A DNA stretch of 64,000 nt from assembly GCF_023159225.1 (NCBI RefSeq), contig NC_063162.1, positions 101,820,094 through 101,884,093 of the forward strand, given 5' to 3'. The DNA is from Perognathus longimembris pacificus. Lineage: Eukaryota > Chordata > Mammalia > Rodentia > Heteromyidae. Below the pieces are notes generated by a model. It saw only the letters and a program-made list of their open reading frames with translations, searched no databases and was not told the origin of the DNA. Positions 23,580 through 35,721 of this stretch are shown in pieces. Numbering within the stretch: position 1 is the stretch's first letter; every line of letters starts with the position of its first letter. The position numbers were made by a program, and so were the translations under genes.

Positions 23580-24183
23580 TCTCCCAACTCTGCACTCCAA
23601 CTCTAGCAATTTTTGTTTCGATCGCTGTCTTCAGTGGCTATTTTTATGTCTTGATTTTAGTTTGGTGTTATTTCTCATGCTGCTCATGGCTTATCTCTGG
23701 CTGGCTTTGTGTTCCTTTCCAGAATATTACTTCCTTCTTCCCTATTTCTTTACAAGCCCACACCTATCTATCCATCTATATGTCTTGGCCAGTTTTATCT
23801 TTGCTTTAGGTCTTGATCAAAGCACAGTGCTGCATGTAGTGAGCAACATCAATGTAGTTTCTACTTTGACTAGCCTGATAGAGTACATGAAAATGTGGGA
23901 GATCAGACAAGTTGATGTCTCCCTGCAAAGAAGTGTGTACATGACACAGCTGTGTAAGAAGGCCCACTGGGAGACCTGAAGAAATGTTAGCCCCTCTCTC
24001 TGTAACCTTATTATTTTAATTTCCATATTAGTCAATGATTAGAGCAGCTTTCTAGACAAGGATAACAATGACAGGGGTTTTTAGACTGTTCTAGGCAGTA
24101 ATCCTACTTGCATTTTAGAAGCATTAATAATTATCATTCACACACATATGGAATGTGTGTTATATAAAATAAATCTCATTTAC
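23580..24183. other. Non-coding sequence
   Basis: No repeat, RNA gene or convincing exon recognised. Confidence 0.4.
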
Positions 24184-24340
24184 CATCCCCAATGAATCAT
24201 TTTAATTGTTATCAATTAGTTGTACAAAGGGGTTTCATTTTAACATGCCCATTTATGTAGAGCATACATCTTGATCAGAGTCAGCCTCTTTGACGTTCCT
24301 CCTCCTCTCCCATCCCCCTTCCCAGACCAGAGTTGGTAAG
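24184..24340 (-). mobile_element. Old L1 3' UTR remnant
   Basis: attagttgtacaaaggggtt, tcattttaacatgcccattt and the C/T-rich cctcctctcccatccccctt parallel the inverted 3' UTR of older L1s, including the one at 38340. Confidence 0.45.
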
Positions 24341-25397
24341 CTTCATTGAATCATTTTTATTGCCACTTTCAGAGCAGTCATCAAATTCTTCATGCCTCTC
24401 TTAAATTATAGAGTTTAACTAGACACTGTTCAGTAAATTCATGGCCATGGTTGAGCACTAAGGAACACTATATCATATTGACTATGCGATCTTTGCAGAG
24501 ACATTATTCCTTTTAAAACTGTATCCTATTTTGAAAGTAAGCCTTTGTAAATGTTAAAATGTTTGCAATGTTTCCAAGTAAAATAATATACCATATAGAA
24601 TCAGTTAAAATGTGCTTCCTTTGAATCATATTTAAGACAACGTTAATATTGCATGTTTTAAACTTCAGCTTCTTACAGCATTTAACCTCCAGTTTTTTTC
24701 TTTTGCATAGAGTTATTCTCTAATTGGCATTATCTTTTCCTCTTGCCAGGGAGTTCTATGTTAGATTAGCATGCCATTTGGAAAGAGACATAATAGGAAA
24801 AATGGTTGTGGACAGACATGGAGAAAGTTGGTAAGCATGTGACAGTTTCCAGGGAACTACTGTTTAAATGTTTCCTGTGCCTAATATTAACAGATCTTTC
24901 CAATAGTCCTGCAATTTCTAACATGTTCTTTGAGGGTCCTGAAAGCCAGTGAAGATTTTGCTTGCTACTCGATCTTCCTTCTTCTAAGTATTGCACAAGC
25001 TTCTGATTCTCTGGATTAAATTTCTTCTTACTTGAAATGTTTACTATGCCTTCTGTTTTCTTAACCATGATTGCTCAGACTGTATCCAGAAGATAGTCAA
25101 GAGAGAATTTGCAATGCTTTGTGAATGAATAGTATTTTCAATTTATCAGTTTAATTCCCAAGTTAATATATAACTTCTTGACAATTCCAATCCAAATTTC
25201 AGTAAAAACAATTTTTATGACAGTAGGTTGAAGGTGGAAGAGAAGGTACACTACCTGATGAAGTACTTCTAAAATGTGTGAGGAAGAATAAAGTTCCAGA
25301 ATTATAAAGAACAAGTAGGCCAAAAGTGAAGCTTATATTTAAAAGTGAAGGTTATATTTCTATTAAAACATTTCACAAAGTTATAGTTTAAAAAAGT
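24341..25397. other. Non-coding sequence
   Basis: AT-rich, no recognised repeat or gene; a 100-codon minus-strand frame at 24766-25068 has no family features. Confidence 0.45.
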
Positions 25398-25530
25398 CAT
25401 GTTGCTGAGCATTGGTGGCTCAGTCCTGTAATCCTAGCTACTCAAGAGACTGAGATCTGAGGATCGCAGTTCAAAGCCAATCCAGACAGGAAAGACCACC
25501 AGACTCTTATCTCTAGTTAACCACCAGGAC
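25398..25530 (+). mobile_element. B1-like SINE left monomer
   Basis: gctgagcattggtggctcag, cctgtaatcctagctactca and gactcttatctctagttaac are a B1-like left half. The right monomer is missing; the sequence passes straight into a CA repeat. Confidence 0.8.
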
Positions 25531-25549
25531 ACACACACATACACACACG

Positions 25550-25603
<54 letters not shown>
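25528..25603. repeat. (CA)n microsatellite
   Basis: About 35 CA units with a few interruptions (cacatacac, cacgaac). It follows the ccaccaggacac junction of the SINE. Confidence 0.95.
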
Positions 25604-25605
<2 letters not shown>

Positions 25606-25795
25606 GTGTGTCCTTCCTGGCTACAATGAGGTGAACATGCCATGAGAGTTTGCTGTGATATTTCTGCCTCATCACAGCCTATAAGCAATAACCATAGAGT
25701 GACACCTCTGAAACCACAAGCCAAAATATATCTTTCCTCCCTTAAGTTGTTTCACTCAGGTATTTTGTCAGAGCAATGAAAAGTGACTAACAAAG
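25604..25795 (+). mobile_element. MaLR-type LTR 3' part
   Basis: aaccacaagccaaaatatat, tcctcccttaagttgtttca and aatgaaaagtgactaacaaa match the 3' region of rodent MaLR LTRs (ORR1/MT type). It contains the AGCCAAAATA polyadenylation region of these LTRs. The 5' part is lost next to the SINE and CA repeat. Confidence 0.6.
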
Positions 25796-25899
25796 TAGCC
25801 CAAATCTCAGAAAAGGAAATCCAAATTGCAGGGAAGAATACGGAGAATCACAGCTTCATACTCATGAGACTGGTAGATATTAGCAAATATCAAACAGCA

Positions 25900-26260
25900 C
25901 TGAGCTTGTGGAGGAATGGGTATCCCTGGTCACTGGTGCTAAGGTATTTAAAAGGGCACCTGCTTGGGAAAACATTCTGACAGAACCTTACCAAGTCCAC
26001 AGGAGTTAGTGAATATCCACTCCCATGTGCTCAGGATCACTCACATAGGACTAGAAAAAGCCCAGGATCTACCAGTGATGTAGCGAATAAGGAAAATATG
26101 GCAGATGCATCCAGTAGGATGTTAAGCTTTAATTAAAAACAATGAGACACATGTCCTTACATGGTCATAGATAAAACATTATCATAACTTAAAAATATAA
26201 GGCACAGAATAGCATTAGCACTATACTATTTAGAATTAGGATAAAAATTCTCTAGTGTGC
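25900..26260 (+). mobile_element. Ancient L1/HAL1-like remnant
   Basis: gggaaaacattctgacagaa, aataaggaaaatatggcaga, gatgttaagctttaattaaa and aatataaggcacagaatagc follow the order of the end of an old L1/HAL1 ORF2. No frame is open. Confidence 0.4.
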
Positions 26261-27290
26261 CTCCTATATGTAAGCTTACTCACAGAATTGACTCACTTTC
26301 TAAAGTAAGTTGTTCTGATTTTTTAATAAAATAATGAAGCATCTGTTTTTCTGAATATATGTCATATATATATGATAAATTGTCACTAAGATTTCAAACT
26401 AAGTGTGCCTCTTAGTTCTTGCCAATGCTTTGAATATTGAGTAGGCCTTCAGTAACAACCTGTCAAGACCTGATAATGCAGTAAATGATCACCTCATAGT
26501 ATTTAGATGTGAAGAAATGACATCTTTTGTTCAATGAAGACACAGAATCTCTAACTACCATGTTGCTTCCACACTTGTGCACTTGGCTGAGTTTCTGAAA
26601 GTTATCAGAAATGATTTGTGAGATTAAGGATTGTTGAGGAGTATTTTTCTTCTTTGTTGTTGTTGAGTTACTAAATGCTCCAGTTTAGAAGCTGTCAAAT
26701 CATGACTGGCAGAATAGATCTTGCCTGCTGCCTGTTTTTATACAAGCCTTTGAACTGAGAATGGTTTTCACATTTTTTTAATAGTTGTTACTTAAGTACC
26801 TAAATAATATCCCATATTTTGCTTCTTGCTCTGCAAAGCCTAAAATATTTTCCATTTGACCTTTTACAGGAAATCTTTCTGAGCTTCATGAATTCATTGA
26901 ACTTTTATGGTGTGCCAGGCATGGTGCTAAGGGGAGGCAGAACACTGAACAAGAGTCCAGTTTTCTTTCCTCTCCTAGATGGAGATGAGAAATAAAGGTA
27001 CACATATGTAGCATGCCATGTAAGTCCTTTGAAGAAAAGTAACACAGAAAAGACACGAATGAGATGAATTTTAAAACTCATGGTTATTAATTAGAAAAAT
27101 GTGTCATATCTTATTTACAAGATATGTTCTAAGATCCTCATAGATGCCTGAAACCTAGATAATAGTGACCTTTACCTTCCAGCACTGTGATATCTTGACA
27201 CTTGACCTAATGACCCGCTGGCTACTGAATAGCTAATTGGGCAGGTAGTTTACACAGTATGAATATACTAGATAAAGAAATGCCTCATGT
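26261..27290. other. Non-coding sequence with a possible old repeat at 26885-27050
   Basis: ttatggtgtgccaggcatgg and tgctaagg resemble a mammalian-wide old repeat. Otherwise nothing is recognised. Confidence 0.4.
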
Positions 27291-27296
27291 CCAAGG

Positions 27297-27829
27297 TGTT
27301 GGGGACAGCTGTGCTTTTAAGAGGCCACAGCTGGCTTTAGCCTTTAACAGGAAGAGAAGCCCCAGCCCCTGGGGCGAGCACGTGTCAGCCCTTGGGGGAT
27401 TGTGATCCCCGCCCACAGAGGAAGTTACATGACATCACCTGATGGGCAGCCCAGTTCATCCAATCAGTTAATCACCCCAAGTCCTTCCCTTTCCCACCAT
27501 TACCGCTATATAAACTCCCCTCCCAATTAAATCCTTGGAGACCCATTCAACCATCCAACCGTCTCCCCGATATCTTTGTCCTGCGGCTTCTGACACATTA
27601 TGGGGGGCCGAGGAAGGGATTTCGGCATCCCATTTCAGCTTAGAGCAGTCCAGTAAGGACACGCCTTACTCCTTCTGCCGGTATGGGGGGTAGGGCAGAG
27701 CTTCTTCCATAGAATTGAGGTTCAGGCATTCCCCCTCGGGAGATAGGGGGAGAAGGGGTCCTAGAGACCCCAACATTTGGGCATCTCCTCCGGAGAAGTG
27801 AGGAGAAGGGGTCCTCAGAGGCCCCGACA
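27297..27829 (+). mobile_element. Solo retroviral LTR (533 bp)
   Basis: Starts TGTTGGGG and ends CCCCGACA (inverted ends, TG...CA). It is flanked by a perfect 6-bp repeat, ccaagg, at 27291-27296 and 27830-27835. Plus-strand promoter signals: ccaat at 27460-27464, tatataaa at 27507-27514 and attaaa at 27526-27531. The ~300 bases after the TATA box are GC-rich. The last ~100 bases hold a diverged tandem duplication of the 3' end (...gtcctagagaccccaaca / ...gtcctcagaggccccgaca). A 6-bp duplication is typical of class II (ERVK-like) integrations; that class call is inference. No gag, pol or env remains. Confidence 0.88.
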
Positions 27830-27835
27830 CCAAGG

Positions 27836-28510
27836 TTTCATGAAGTTTGGATAATATGGGATTATATTATACTACTTACAATAGCATGTAACTTTAAACC
27901 AGTGGATTTTCCACTTCATATTTAATATTGTCAATGATTGGCTGTAAGTAGTTGGAACAGCAGATAAAAGGGGTTACTATAACTTCAATGAAATGTCTTG
28001 TATAATTTATTAATCTAACATTAGCAATTTGTTTTCTGAGTCTTTCTTTAGTGCTTATACTTTTTCATTTTTAAGATCCTACTAAAATGATTATGTGGTT
28101 CTTTCAATCATCTCTGAACACAGCTTGGGCTTGCCTACAACTCAGTACAAAATCTCCCTTGATCTGTCTTTACCTGTTTTCTTATATCCACAGATAAACA
28201 CTGATTATTGACAACTTCTTATTTATCCTTGAGATACTTTTGATTACTCTTCTTTGCCTTTTTCTTTCTTCCTTGAAAAAAAGCTTAAAGTCCTGGTTAT
28301 ATTTTTACTGCATAAGCAAAATATAGTAGGGATGATAAATAATATCACAAAGTATAAGGAACCTTAATGGTGTGGAATATAACCTTAGAAACATTTTAAT
28401 AAATAATAAATCAAGCAATAATAATTGGAATTTTATTCAAGATATATTATGTCCTTTTTTCTTAATGCATATGATGAATATTTTTTCATAATAATCAATT
28501 GGCTTCTATT
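27836..28510. other. AT-rich non-coding sequence
   Basis: No repeat or gene recognised. Confidence 0.5.
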
Positions 28511-28511
28511 T

Positions 28512-28715
28512 GTTTGTTTAGTGACACAGGAGTTTTGAACACAGAGATTTGTGCTTACTTGGCAAGTATTCTACCTCTTGAGCCACACCTCTAGTTCTTT
28601 ACTTGTTTTTTTTTGGGATAGGTTCTCACACTTTTGCTCAATCCAGGCTCACACTGTGATCCTCCTAACTATACCTCCCGAATACCTGACATTACAAGAG
28701 ATCACACCTAGCCTT
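28512..28715 (-). mobile_element. Older tRNA/B1-like SINE
   Basis: In plus-strand reading an inverted tRNA-like part (ttgaacacagagatttgtgc, ctacctcttgagccacacct) is followed by an inverted B1-like part (tgtgatcctcctaactatac). It is more diverged than the IDL-Geo copies and resembles 46640-46965. Confidence 0.65.
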
Positions 28716-29003
28716 CTACCACATATCTTTATTGCAGCTGTCCTAGGTACAAAGTGGAGAAAAGATTGATACAGTGACTGAATCATGAGTAAAGGAATGC
28801 TCTTTAGCTTTTATTTTTTGTCTTATGTCTTCACAAAGCAGTATACTTGGAGGTAGGCAACTGCTAGCATCAGCTTGGTGGCTCAAAGGTGCCTTGGCCT
28901 TTTCTCACAGTACAAAAGTACTTGCTGCAGTTCCATCCATTTTTATCCACACCTCAGATAGAAGGAAGGAGAGAGGAGAAAATAATGTGTGATGTTTTAA
29001 ATA
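28716..29003. other. Non-coding sequence
   Basis: Nothing recognised. Confidence 0.4.
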
Positions 29004-29362
29004 TGTGTAGTGCCCCCATTTACTCTACAAGGTTCATATGTTAAAGGCATGGCTCCCTGGTTGGTAATATTGGATGGAACTGAAACCTTTACAAGAAAAT
29101 GCCAATTCAGAGGTCCTTAGGCCTTTCATGATATGGTCTGTCAGCCTCCCTCAAATCCCTACTTCACTACGTGAGCCTTTTTGCTGTGACATGTACTCTT
29201 TGCCATTGTTTTCTGGAACCCTCATTAGAGGCCTAAAATAGTAGGGTTACCCAATACTGGAATGGAGCCCCAAACTATGCTTGACCTACGTAGAAGTTTC
29301 TCTTCATAACTTAATTGTGTCACATGTTTCATTATAGCAGTGTGAAATGGACTAGCACAAAA
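29004..29362 (+). mobile_element. MLT1-like MaLR LTR remnant
   Basis: Colinear, diverged matches to MaLR/MLT1 LTRs: acaaggttcatatgttaaag near the start and attatagcagtgtgaaatgg with actagcac at the end. An internal deletion or high divergence obscures the middle. Confidence 0.55.
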
Positions 29363-30170
29363 CTTATCATTTCCTGTTACTGATAAATTATCAAACATTT
29401 AATGACTTAACATATCAAAAATTATCTTTTTTTTTTTTTTTTGCCAATCCTGGGGCTTGAACTCAGGGCCTGAGCGCTGTCCCTGGCTTCTTTGCTCAAG
29501 GCTAGCCCTCTACCACTTGAGCCATAGCCCCTTTTCATGGCTTTTTCTATATATGTGGTTCTGAGGAATCGAACACAGGGCTACATGTATATGAGGCAAA
29601 CACTTTACTACTAGGTCATACTCCCAGCCCTCACAAATTATCTTAATATTCCTAAAGGCTAGAAGCCCCAAACCAGTTCTACTATGGTAAAATCAAGATG
29701 TTGACAAGGCTACAATCATTTAGTTCTCTGGAAAGCCTTTTATTTTATTTTTTTACTTTTTATCCTTTTTAGAAGCCATCTACATCCTTTGCTAATGGCC
29801 CTTTCCTCTTTCTTCAATCCAGCAATATAGATCCTCACATCACTCTCCCTCTCTAGTTATTCTTGGCATCTCTGTCTCTTGGCATTCTGTCACTGTATCT
29901 CCCTCTCTGTCTCACCTTCTGTCCAGCAACTCCATTCTACAGGGATCTCTTGATAATATGTAGCCTCCCTGGACCATCCAGGACAACTTCACCATTTCAA
30001 GAGTCTTAACTTTACCATCACTTCAAAACCTCTTTTTGTCACATTCATTAACATACACAGAAGTCCCAGAGACTGGGCTATGGACATCTCTGAGGAGATC
30101 TACCTATACAACAGAAGCCAACAACAGCAGGGCAGGATTTCTATAGTGGGAAATTCCCATGAATTGTCAT
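29363..30170 (+). mobile_element. Ancient interspersed repeat, class uncertain, split by a SINE
   Basis: Same old repeat as 1990-2275: attatct...ggctagaag, aaaatcaagatgttgacaag, agaagccatctacatccttt and atccagcaatatagatcc in order. The IDL-Geo SINE at 29428-29634 interrupts it. Confidence 0.4.
29428..29634 (-). mobile_element. IDL-Geo SINE
   Basis: T tail, inverted right monomer (gcctgagcgctgtccctggc) and left monomer ending in cccagccc. A 10-bp TSD, aaattatctt, lies at 29418-29427 and 29635-29644. Confidence 0.92.
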
Positions 30171-30222
30171 CCAATTTGTGTTGAAAACTTGTTGCTCAAA
30201 GCTGTATCAGAATAGTCATTCT

Positions 30223-30428
30223 GATATGGGCATGTGGCTTAGTGGTAGAGGGCTTGCCTAGCATGCATGACACCTGGGTTTGATTCTTCAGTACCACATA
30301 AACAGAAAAAGCTGGAAATAGTGCTATGGCTCAAGTGGTAGAGTGCTAGCCTTGAGCAAAAGAAGCTCAGGGACACTGCCCAGGCCCTGTGTTCAAGCTC
30401 CAGGACTTAAAAAAACAGACAAACAAAC
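30223..30428 (+). mobile_element. IDL-Geo SINE
   Basis: ID-like left monomer (gtggcttagtggtagagggc, a good A box) and right monomer (tggctcaagtggtagagtgc), with an aaacagacaaacaaac tail. The TSD agaata(g/a)tcattct at 30209-30222 and 30429-30442 matches at 13 of 14 bases. Confidence 0.92.
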
Positions 30429-30442
30429 AGAATAATCATTCT

Positions 30443-31071
30443 TCATTGACAGATTTGACTGAAGAAAAAGCTCTGGAGCTAAAATAGCCCATCAGAATTG
30501 TTCTGCATTATGTCAAAAGGGACCTAGCCATTACATTCTGACTAGACTAGCCATGGACTACCACAGAAAGTTGTGACTGTGAGGCTATACTCTATAACCT
30601 AATTATGCCCTAAAGAGTATGGAAATTGTCTTATCCTATTTTTGTTGTTGTTATTATATTGGTTTGGTTTTTTGTCAGTCATGGGGCTTGAACTCAGGGC
30701 CTGGGTGCTGTCCCTGAACTCTTTTTGCTCAAGGATAGCATTCTACCACCTTGGCATTCCAACTACAGCAGAATTGTTCAAACTACAATGAACACCTGAT
30801 GAGTAACAAAGTGTAAGTTATAGATTCACACATGGCAGAATATTTAAACATGTGGAGAATTTCTGATGAAATAGGCACTCAAAATTTAACTATTGATAGG
30901 TAAATGAGTACAGCTGTGAACAATACCCAAGTAACTCCCCATAATTCTCCAATCCTTTTGAAAAATCAGTCATGTAGGGGAAAAGCATGATCTGAGATCT
31001 AGATGAAGAATTTATCCAAGAGAAAAGGCCAGAGTGGGGATGCTGGGCTTTGGGGTGAGTAGATGCTAGAG
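30443..31071. other. Non-coding sequence containing a SINE fragment
   Basis: Apart from the truncated SINE at 30665-30750 nothing is recognised. Confidence 0.4.
30665..30750 (-). mobile_element. Truncated Geo-type SINE monomer
   Basis: Only the inverted right monomer is present (gtcagtcatggggcttgaac, gctcaaggatagcattctac). It breaks off where the left monomer should follow. Confidence 0.8.
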
Positions 31072-31175
31072 TTTGGATACTAGATGGTCTCTAAGGGCCC
31101 ATGTGTTGAAGTGTTGGTCCCCAGGTGGCCGTATGTGGAGGTATTGCAATCTTTAGGAGGTGATCAGTTTGCTTA
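31072..31175 (+). mobile_element. MLT1-like LTR 5' fragment
   Basis: gagtttggatactagatggt, cccatgtgttgaagtgttgg and tttaggaggtgatcag follow the 5' region of MLT1 LTRs. Confidence 0.55.
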
Positions 31176-32185
31176 GCCACACACTACAAACATTACACTT
31201 ACTTTGCAAGGATTTTTCTCAATTTTCTGAATGAAGAACCAGGAGATCACAGTGTACACTTAATATCAGCTGTTCCTTAAATGTGTCTTTCACTTTCTCT
31301 CTCCAGCTTGTATCTCAAACTATCGCAGAGCTCCAGAATAACTTGTAATTCAGATGTGGCTAATACAAGCAGGTTTATAAAAGCCTTGCTAATAGAAGTG
31401 TGATGGTTACTGGGTAAATAATTGTTCTGAATTGTCAAAATACATCAGCACAACCTGCTATAATAAAATGATCTACAAAGCTAATGGATCAGTTTTCACC
31501 ACATTAATGTTTCCTTTCCTTCCCACTGGGTTTTCTTTAACATTAAACTGTCACGGTAACAGAATAGCAGCACAGCCAAATGTGTTTTCATGCCTGAAAA
31601 AAAATAAACCATATACAATAAAAAGCCATGAAAATTACTTTAACTCTATATATCTAGAGTTGAGATTCAAATATGACTTTCAGAATATATATTCCTGAAG
31701 ACCTGGATATAATAAATGTAGAACTATCAGTGGCTGGATGTCACTCCTTCATACTCCCCTCTTTTCTCTCCATCCTTCCAGGTTAAGAGATACAGAATCA
31801 GGTAAGAAGTCCTTTTGCTTTTATCATTCTAGAATGGACATAATAACACCTCTCAAATTCCTGTGAAGATGAAATAAAATAGAAGTGATGATAAAGGTCT
31901 CCATTATCACTTATGTTTGCCCTGTGAGCCATGAGTCTTGTTGTCTAATTCAGATCCATTGTCTAGAAACAGATATGGCTAGTAAGTCCTTGGTCTCCTA
32001 CTTCCCACATTACAGATGTTGGGACTTATTTCTGGCTATTGGCTACTTACATTTGCTTCATCCAAGAATATTGATCAGAGAATTAAAAAGACCTTATAAG
32101 ATCATGTGTTCCAAGTTCTTCATTTTATACACTAGGAAAAATGATGGTCAAAAATGTTGGGAGTAATCATATCTGTGTGTAGAAG
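31176..32185. other. Non-coding sequence
   Basis: No gene. Weak MIR/old-repeat-like phrases at 31835-31875 and 32090-32150 (cattttatacactaggaaaa) are too diverged to call. Confidence 0.4.
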
Positions 32186-32189
32186 AGAT

Positions 32190-32765
32190 CTGTGTTAGTT
32201 TTAGTATGGTCATAATAGCCCCCAGATATAGAAACTAGTACCCATCTATGGATGAATTGATGAATATATAAGGCCTTGAGTTCAAGTCCCAGTACAAAAA
32301 GAAATCCCACCCTCACTTTCCCACACAAATAAATATTGTCCAGCCATTGACTTACTAGTGAAAGAGAAATGTTGGCCCATGGATGAACCACATAGATCCT
32401 GGGCAATTAAAAGTACAAGGCCAACCCAAAAAACTCAAGGAATCCAGAATATCCAAATTAATCTTTAAGATTGAAACAATAACTTTTTAACATTCATGTA
32501 GGAGAATGTTTATGGTTAATAAGAAGGCTGTAAAATCATATTCACTGTCTTTTTAATTCACACAAAATATCAGTAAGATAAAATACTTGCAAAGTAGTAT
32601 ATGGTACATGACTCTATAAGAAAAAAAAAGACATATATACATGTCTGGCCCAAACATGCTATTAGTGGTTCTCACTGAGTGATAGTTGTGTATTACTTAA
32701 TTCTTCCTTCCTTCATATTTGTGTTTTTTATAATACATGCACATTTTTTTCTCTAAAAGGGTTTT
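32190..32765 (+). mobile_element. Ancient L1/HAL1-like ORF2 end with a SINE fragment
   Basis: gtcataatagcccccagata, gtacccatctatggatgaat, attgtccagccattgac and catggatgaaccacatagat reproduce the order of the end of old L1 ORF2. Inside it, 32266-32310 (ggccttgagttcaagtccca) is a tRNA-like SINE remnant. No frame is open. Confidence 0.55.
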
Positions 32766-35291
32766 CAGTGGGACGTAAACAAATCAGTGGGACTTTTAAA
32801 AAGAAGCCCAGTAAGTGATTCTAAACTAAAAGCTAGAAGGAATTTATAAGCTCTAGTATTTGGTCACCAATGACGTAGTTGTTTTGGTTTTGCTCATGAC
32901 AGATGTTTATAGAACAGGATGTCCCTGCCTCTCCTCTGTGAGACCTGCTGACTTTGTGCTTAGCACACTACAGTCTGTTACAGGCATGAAGAAAACCAAA
33001 GCCAGAAAGAAGTTTAACATCTCTAGATCTATCAGACCTAGGCACTAGGCGGCATGGGCAAAGGGCCAGCATGTGTGTCAACAACTTCTCTGGGTTCAAT
33101 CCAGCTCCCACACTGTTGATAGCCTAGAATTTCTTGCTTCTTTTCAAACTACACCATATTTCTTCCCTATCATGCTGGAGACTGAGGAAAGCCAACAATG
33201 AAAGCTAATAACAAGAAAACATACCATTAAGACTAAAGGTCTCTAAACACAGCAATCTGAGGCCATTTCAGCCTATGGAATGTTTGCTGAGTGCCTGTGG
33301 TGTGCCCCAAACTCACTACACCTGAACAGAAGACATACCACAGTGGGTAAATATTCATCTTAGTAATAACAAGCCTGGGTTATTCATAATGCTAGCCAAT
33401 CTATTAGAATCCTCCCATTTGTCAGAGAGTTATCAGCTGTAATTTTCTCTTTTTGTAAGTGTATACCTTCCTATTTTAGAAGGCTGTGGAGTATAAAATA
33501 TAATTTGAAATAATTTCTATTGATAACACCTTTTTATCACTCCATCATTTCATTGTGAGCCATCGCAACCACTTACAGCAACCATTAACATAAAGGTCCT
33601 GTCCTCCTTCTCTTTCTTACTCATACCTTGTGGTAATGAAGCAAGTGCCACTTAGGCTCAGGTTGGAGAAGTAAAGATGCTGTCTCATGGTTTTTCTGAA
33701 TAGAGACCCTCCCAATCAGTGAAGCATCTACAGATTGTGATTTGATCTGCCCATCCCTTTTGCTTTTCTACTTGCAGATCCCTAAGGAGAAAAGCCATGA
33801 TACCAGCATCAGCAAGGCTGGGGAGGGACAGGGCCTGCTATCTTTCATAGATTTTACCTGCGCTCCCTATCCGCTTGGACTTGTCATGTTCTACTTGAAA
33901 GTTCTACCTCACCCTTTCATCTTTCCCTCCCTTCCACCCTCTCTCTCCTTTCCCCATCCTTAACATCTCCTGCCCCATCCTTTCACTCCCTAGTTTCCTG
34001 TCCCATTGGCACAACATGCAGCCTTTTCTTAGTGTCATTCTTACCAACATGTAAAAACACTGGTTTAAAATGGTTCTTTTTACTCACTGCTGTCATGGAC
34101 CACATTCTAAAATGAGATCTCCCTTGACCAGATGGGGCGCATGCCTTGATGCCACACCCACAACCCCTTCTACTGGAGACTTTCAGGTAGCTCTATTTCT
34201 AAGGGAAGTAGCCCCAGTGGTCACTTCCTTATAACTCTCCAGCCTGGTAGCCTGTGACTTCCTTCTCTCCCTGCCACTAACTGAGCTGTGGGTGAAGCAC
34301 TGAACTAGCAGCTTCTGAGAGGAGCACTGGCAAGTTTGCCCACCAGGCTTCTGCCTACATTGGACTAATTATTTCTCTATTGGGTAGTTTTAATGGGAGC
34401 TAAAGGAGTCACTGCTCAGCTTTTAGAAGCAGGCAGCGAAAAGGCCATGAGGCAGAGGTCATGGCATTGGGTCCTTGAACATTTGTCAGCAAACAAAAGC
34501 CATAATTAAGCAAAGCCTGCAAAATATGTGTAATAAAGGATGAGGTAGGTAATTGAAGGTGGCAGGAACAGTGGGTGGTCCAGCAGGAGCCAAGATTGTG
34601 AGAGCAATTATCTTCATGTGGTAGGGCCAGAGTTTCTTTCTCCCTGGAACCTATTTTCCTAACCCTATGGATCCCATTAGGCACCTGCTGCAAAATTTGC
34701 AGGACCCAGGGGAAAATGAAAATGTAAGCTTGCTTATTCAACAATGAAGGATTTGAAGAATGGCAGCCTAACCTAGAAGGAAGCAAATGAGTTCTCTAAC
34801 ACTGGAAGCAACTCTTAATAGTTTGAACAAGCTACTCCTCACTTAAACTTTGATTTTCTTCATTGGCAAGTGGCCCATGTTTGAAATGAGGACAGCTTGT
34901 GGCTTCTTGCCACTCAGTGGTATTGCATGTGTAACCTGAAGTACTTGGCATTTTTTATAGTGCTGTGGTTGTCTCTGAGACTCCTGTTTAATCTCCCACC
35001 TCTATTGAGAGACTTAAATCCAGAGCTACCTCTGATTTATCTCTGCAGCCCCCACAGCCTGCAACTCACTAGGGAAGGGGTCATTTTCTTTTCTCCTTGT
35101 GTTGAAGCAGATTACCTGTATGACCAAAGCTAAATCAGAGTTACCCAGTTGTTGGGATAATCCCATGAATAAAGTACAGCTCAGAGAAGTACATATCCCA
35201 CTGGGACCAAGCTGACCATCACTGCTAACCCATATTAATTCAGAAATTACAGAATGTGGCTTTGGGGCTCTTTGTCGGTAAAGTAGGCTTT
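32766..35291. other. Unique-looking non-coding sequence
   Basis: About 2.5 kb without a recognised repeat, RNA gene or exon. The longest open frame (125 codons, minus, 34409-34786) has no family resemblance. A faint MIR-like stretch lies near 34800-34870. Confidence 0.5.
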
Positions 35292-35296
35292 ATAGA

Positions 35297-35721
35297 TGTG
35301 GGGCACACCTGGAAGTCAACTAGTTGGCCTCGCCTGTTTCTCAGACTTGGGGCCACATGTGGCTAAGATGGCGGCACCTAACAACAATGTGCAGCTGCTA
35401 CTAGTGTCTTTGGTTATAACCCAGAGGTGGTTCTGTGGGCTGTGATGCTCTGGCTCTTCCGCCCTTGATGGACAGCTCATGCCTCCCATTCCTGCCGATC
35501 TTAGACCTGATTGGCTCCTGTGCCTTATATTAGTGGCACGTACTTCCCCAATAAATGAGATCTTACACTGACTTGACTCCCAGGCCATCTGATTGTCCTC
35601 CAGTGAGGGAGGGCTGGGTGCGGGCAGCCTGCCCACCCTTTCCTTTCTTGGCTCGTCCAGTCAGGGCCTTCCCCATCTCTCCTGCAGGTCAGGGGAGCAT
35701 GCGGGGCCAGAGACCCCGACA
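35297..35721 (+). mobile_element. Solo retroviral LTR (425 bp)
   Basis: Starts TGTGGGGC and ends CCCCGACA, the same ends as the LTR at 27297. It is flanked by ATAGA at 35292-35296 and 35722-35726; the next four bases also match by chance, so the exact duplication length is 5-6 bp. Signals in order: YY1-type aagatggcggc at 35365-35375, an inverted CCAAT box (attgg) at 35510-35514, ttatat at about 35525 and aataaa at 35550-35555. No coding remnant. Confidence 0.82.
35365..35375 (+). promoter_or_regulatory. Putative YY1 site in the LTR
   Basis: aagatggcggc is an exact match to the strong YY1 consensus. It lies about 160 bp upstream of the TATA-like element of the LTR. Function is inferred from the motif only. 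Confidence 0.55.

Noticed and set aside
23338..23979. 213-codon open frame
   Set aside because: Length is due to the CT microsatellite (Ser-Leu repeat); no family resemblance.
27590..27620. Primer-binding site (tggggggcc...gggat) suggesting LTR end plus provirus leader
   Set aside because: The terminal TG...CA and the ccaagg duplication put the true LTR end at 27829, so this stretch is inside the LTR.
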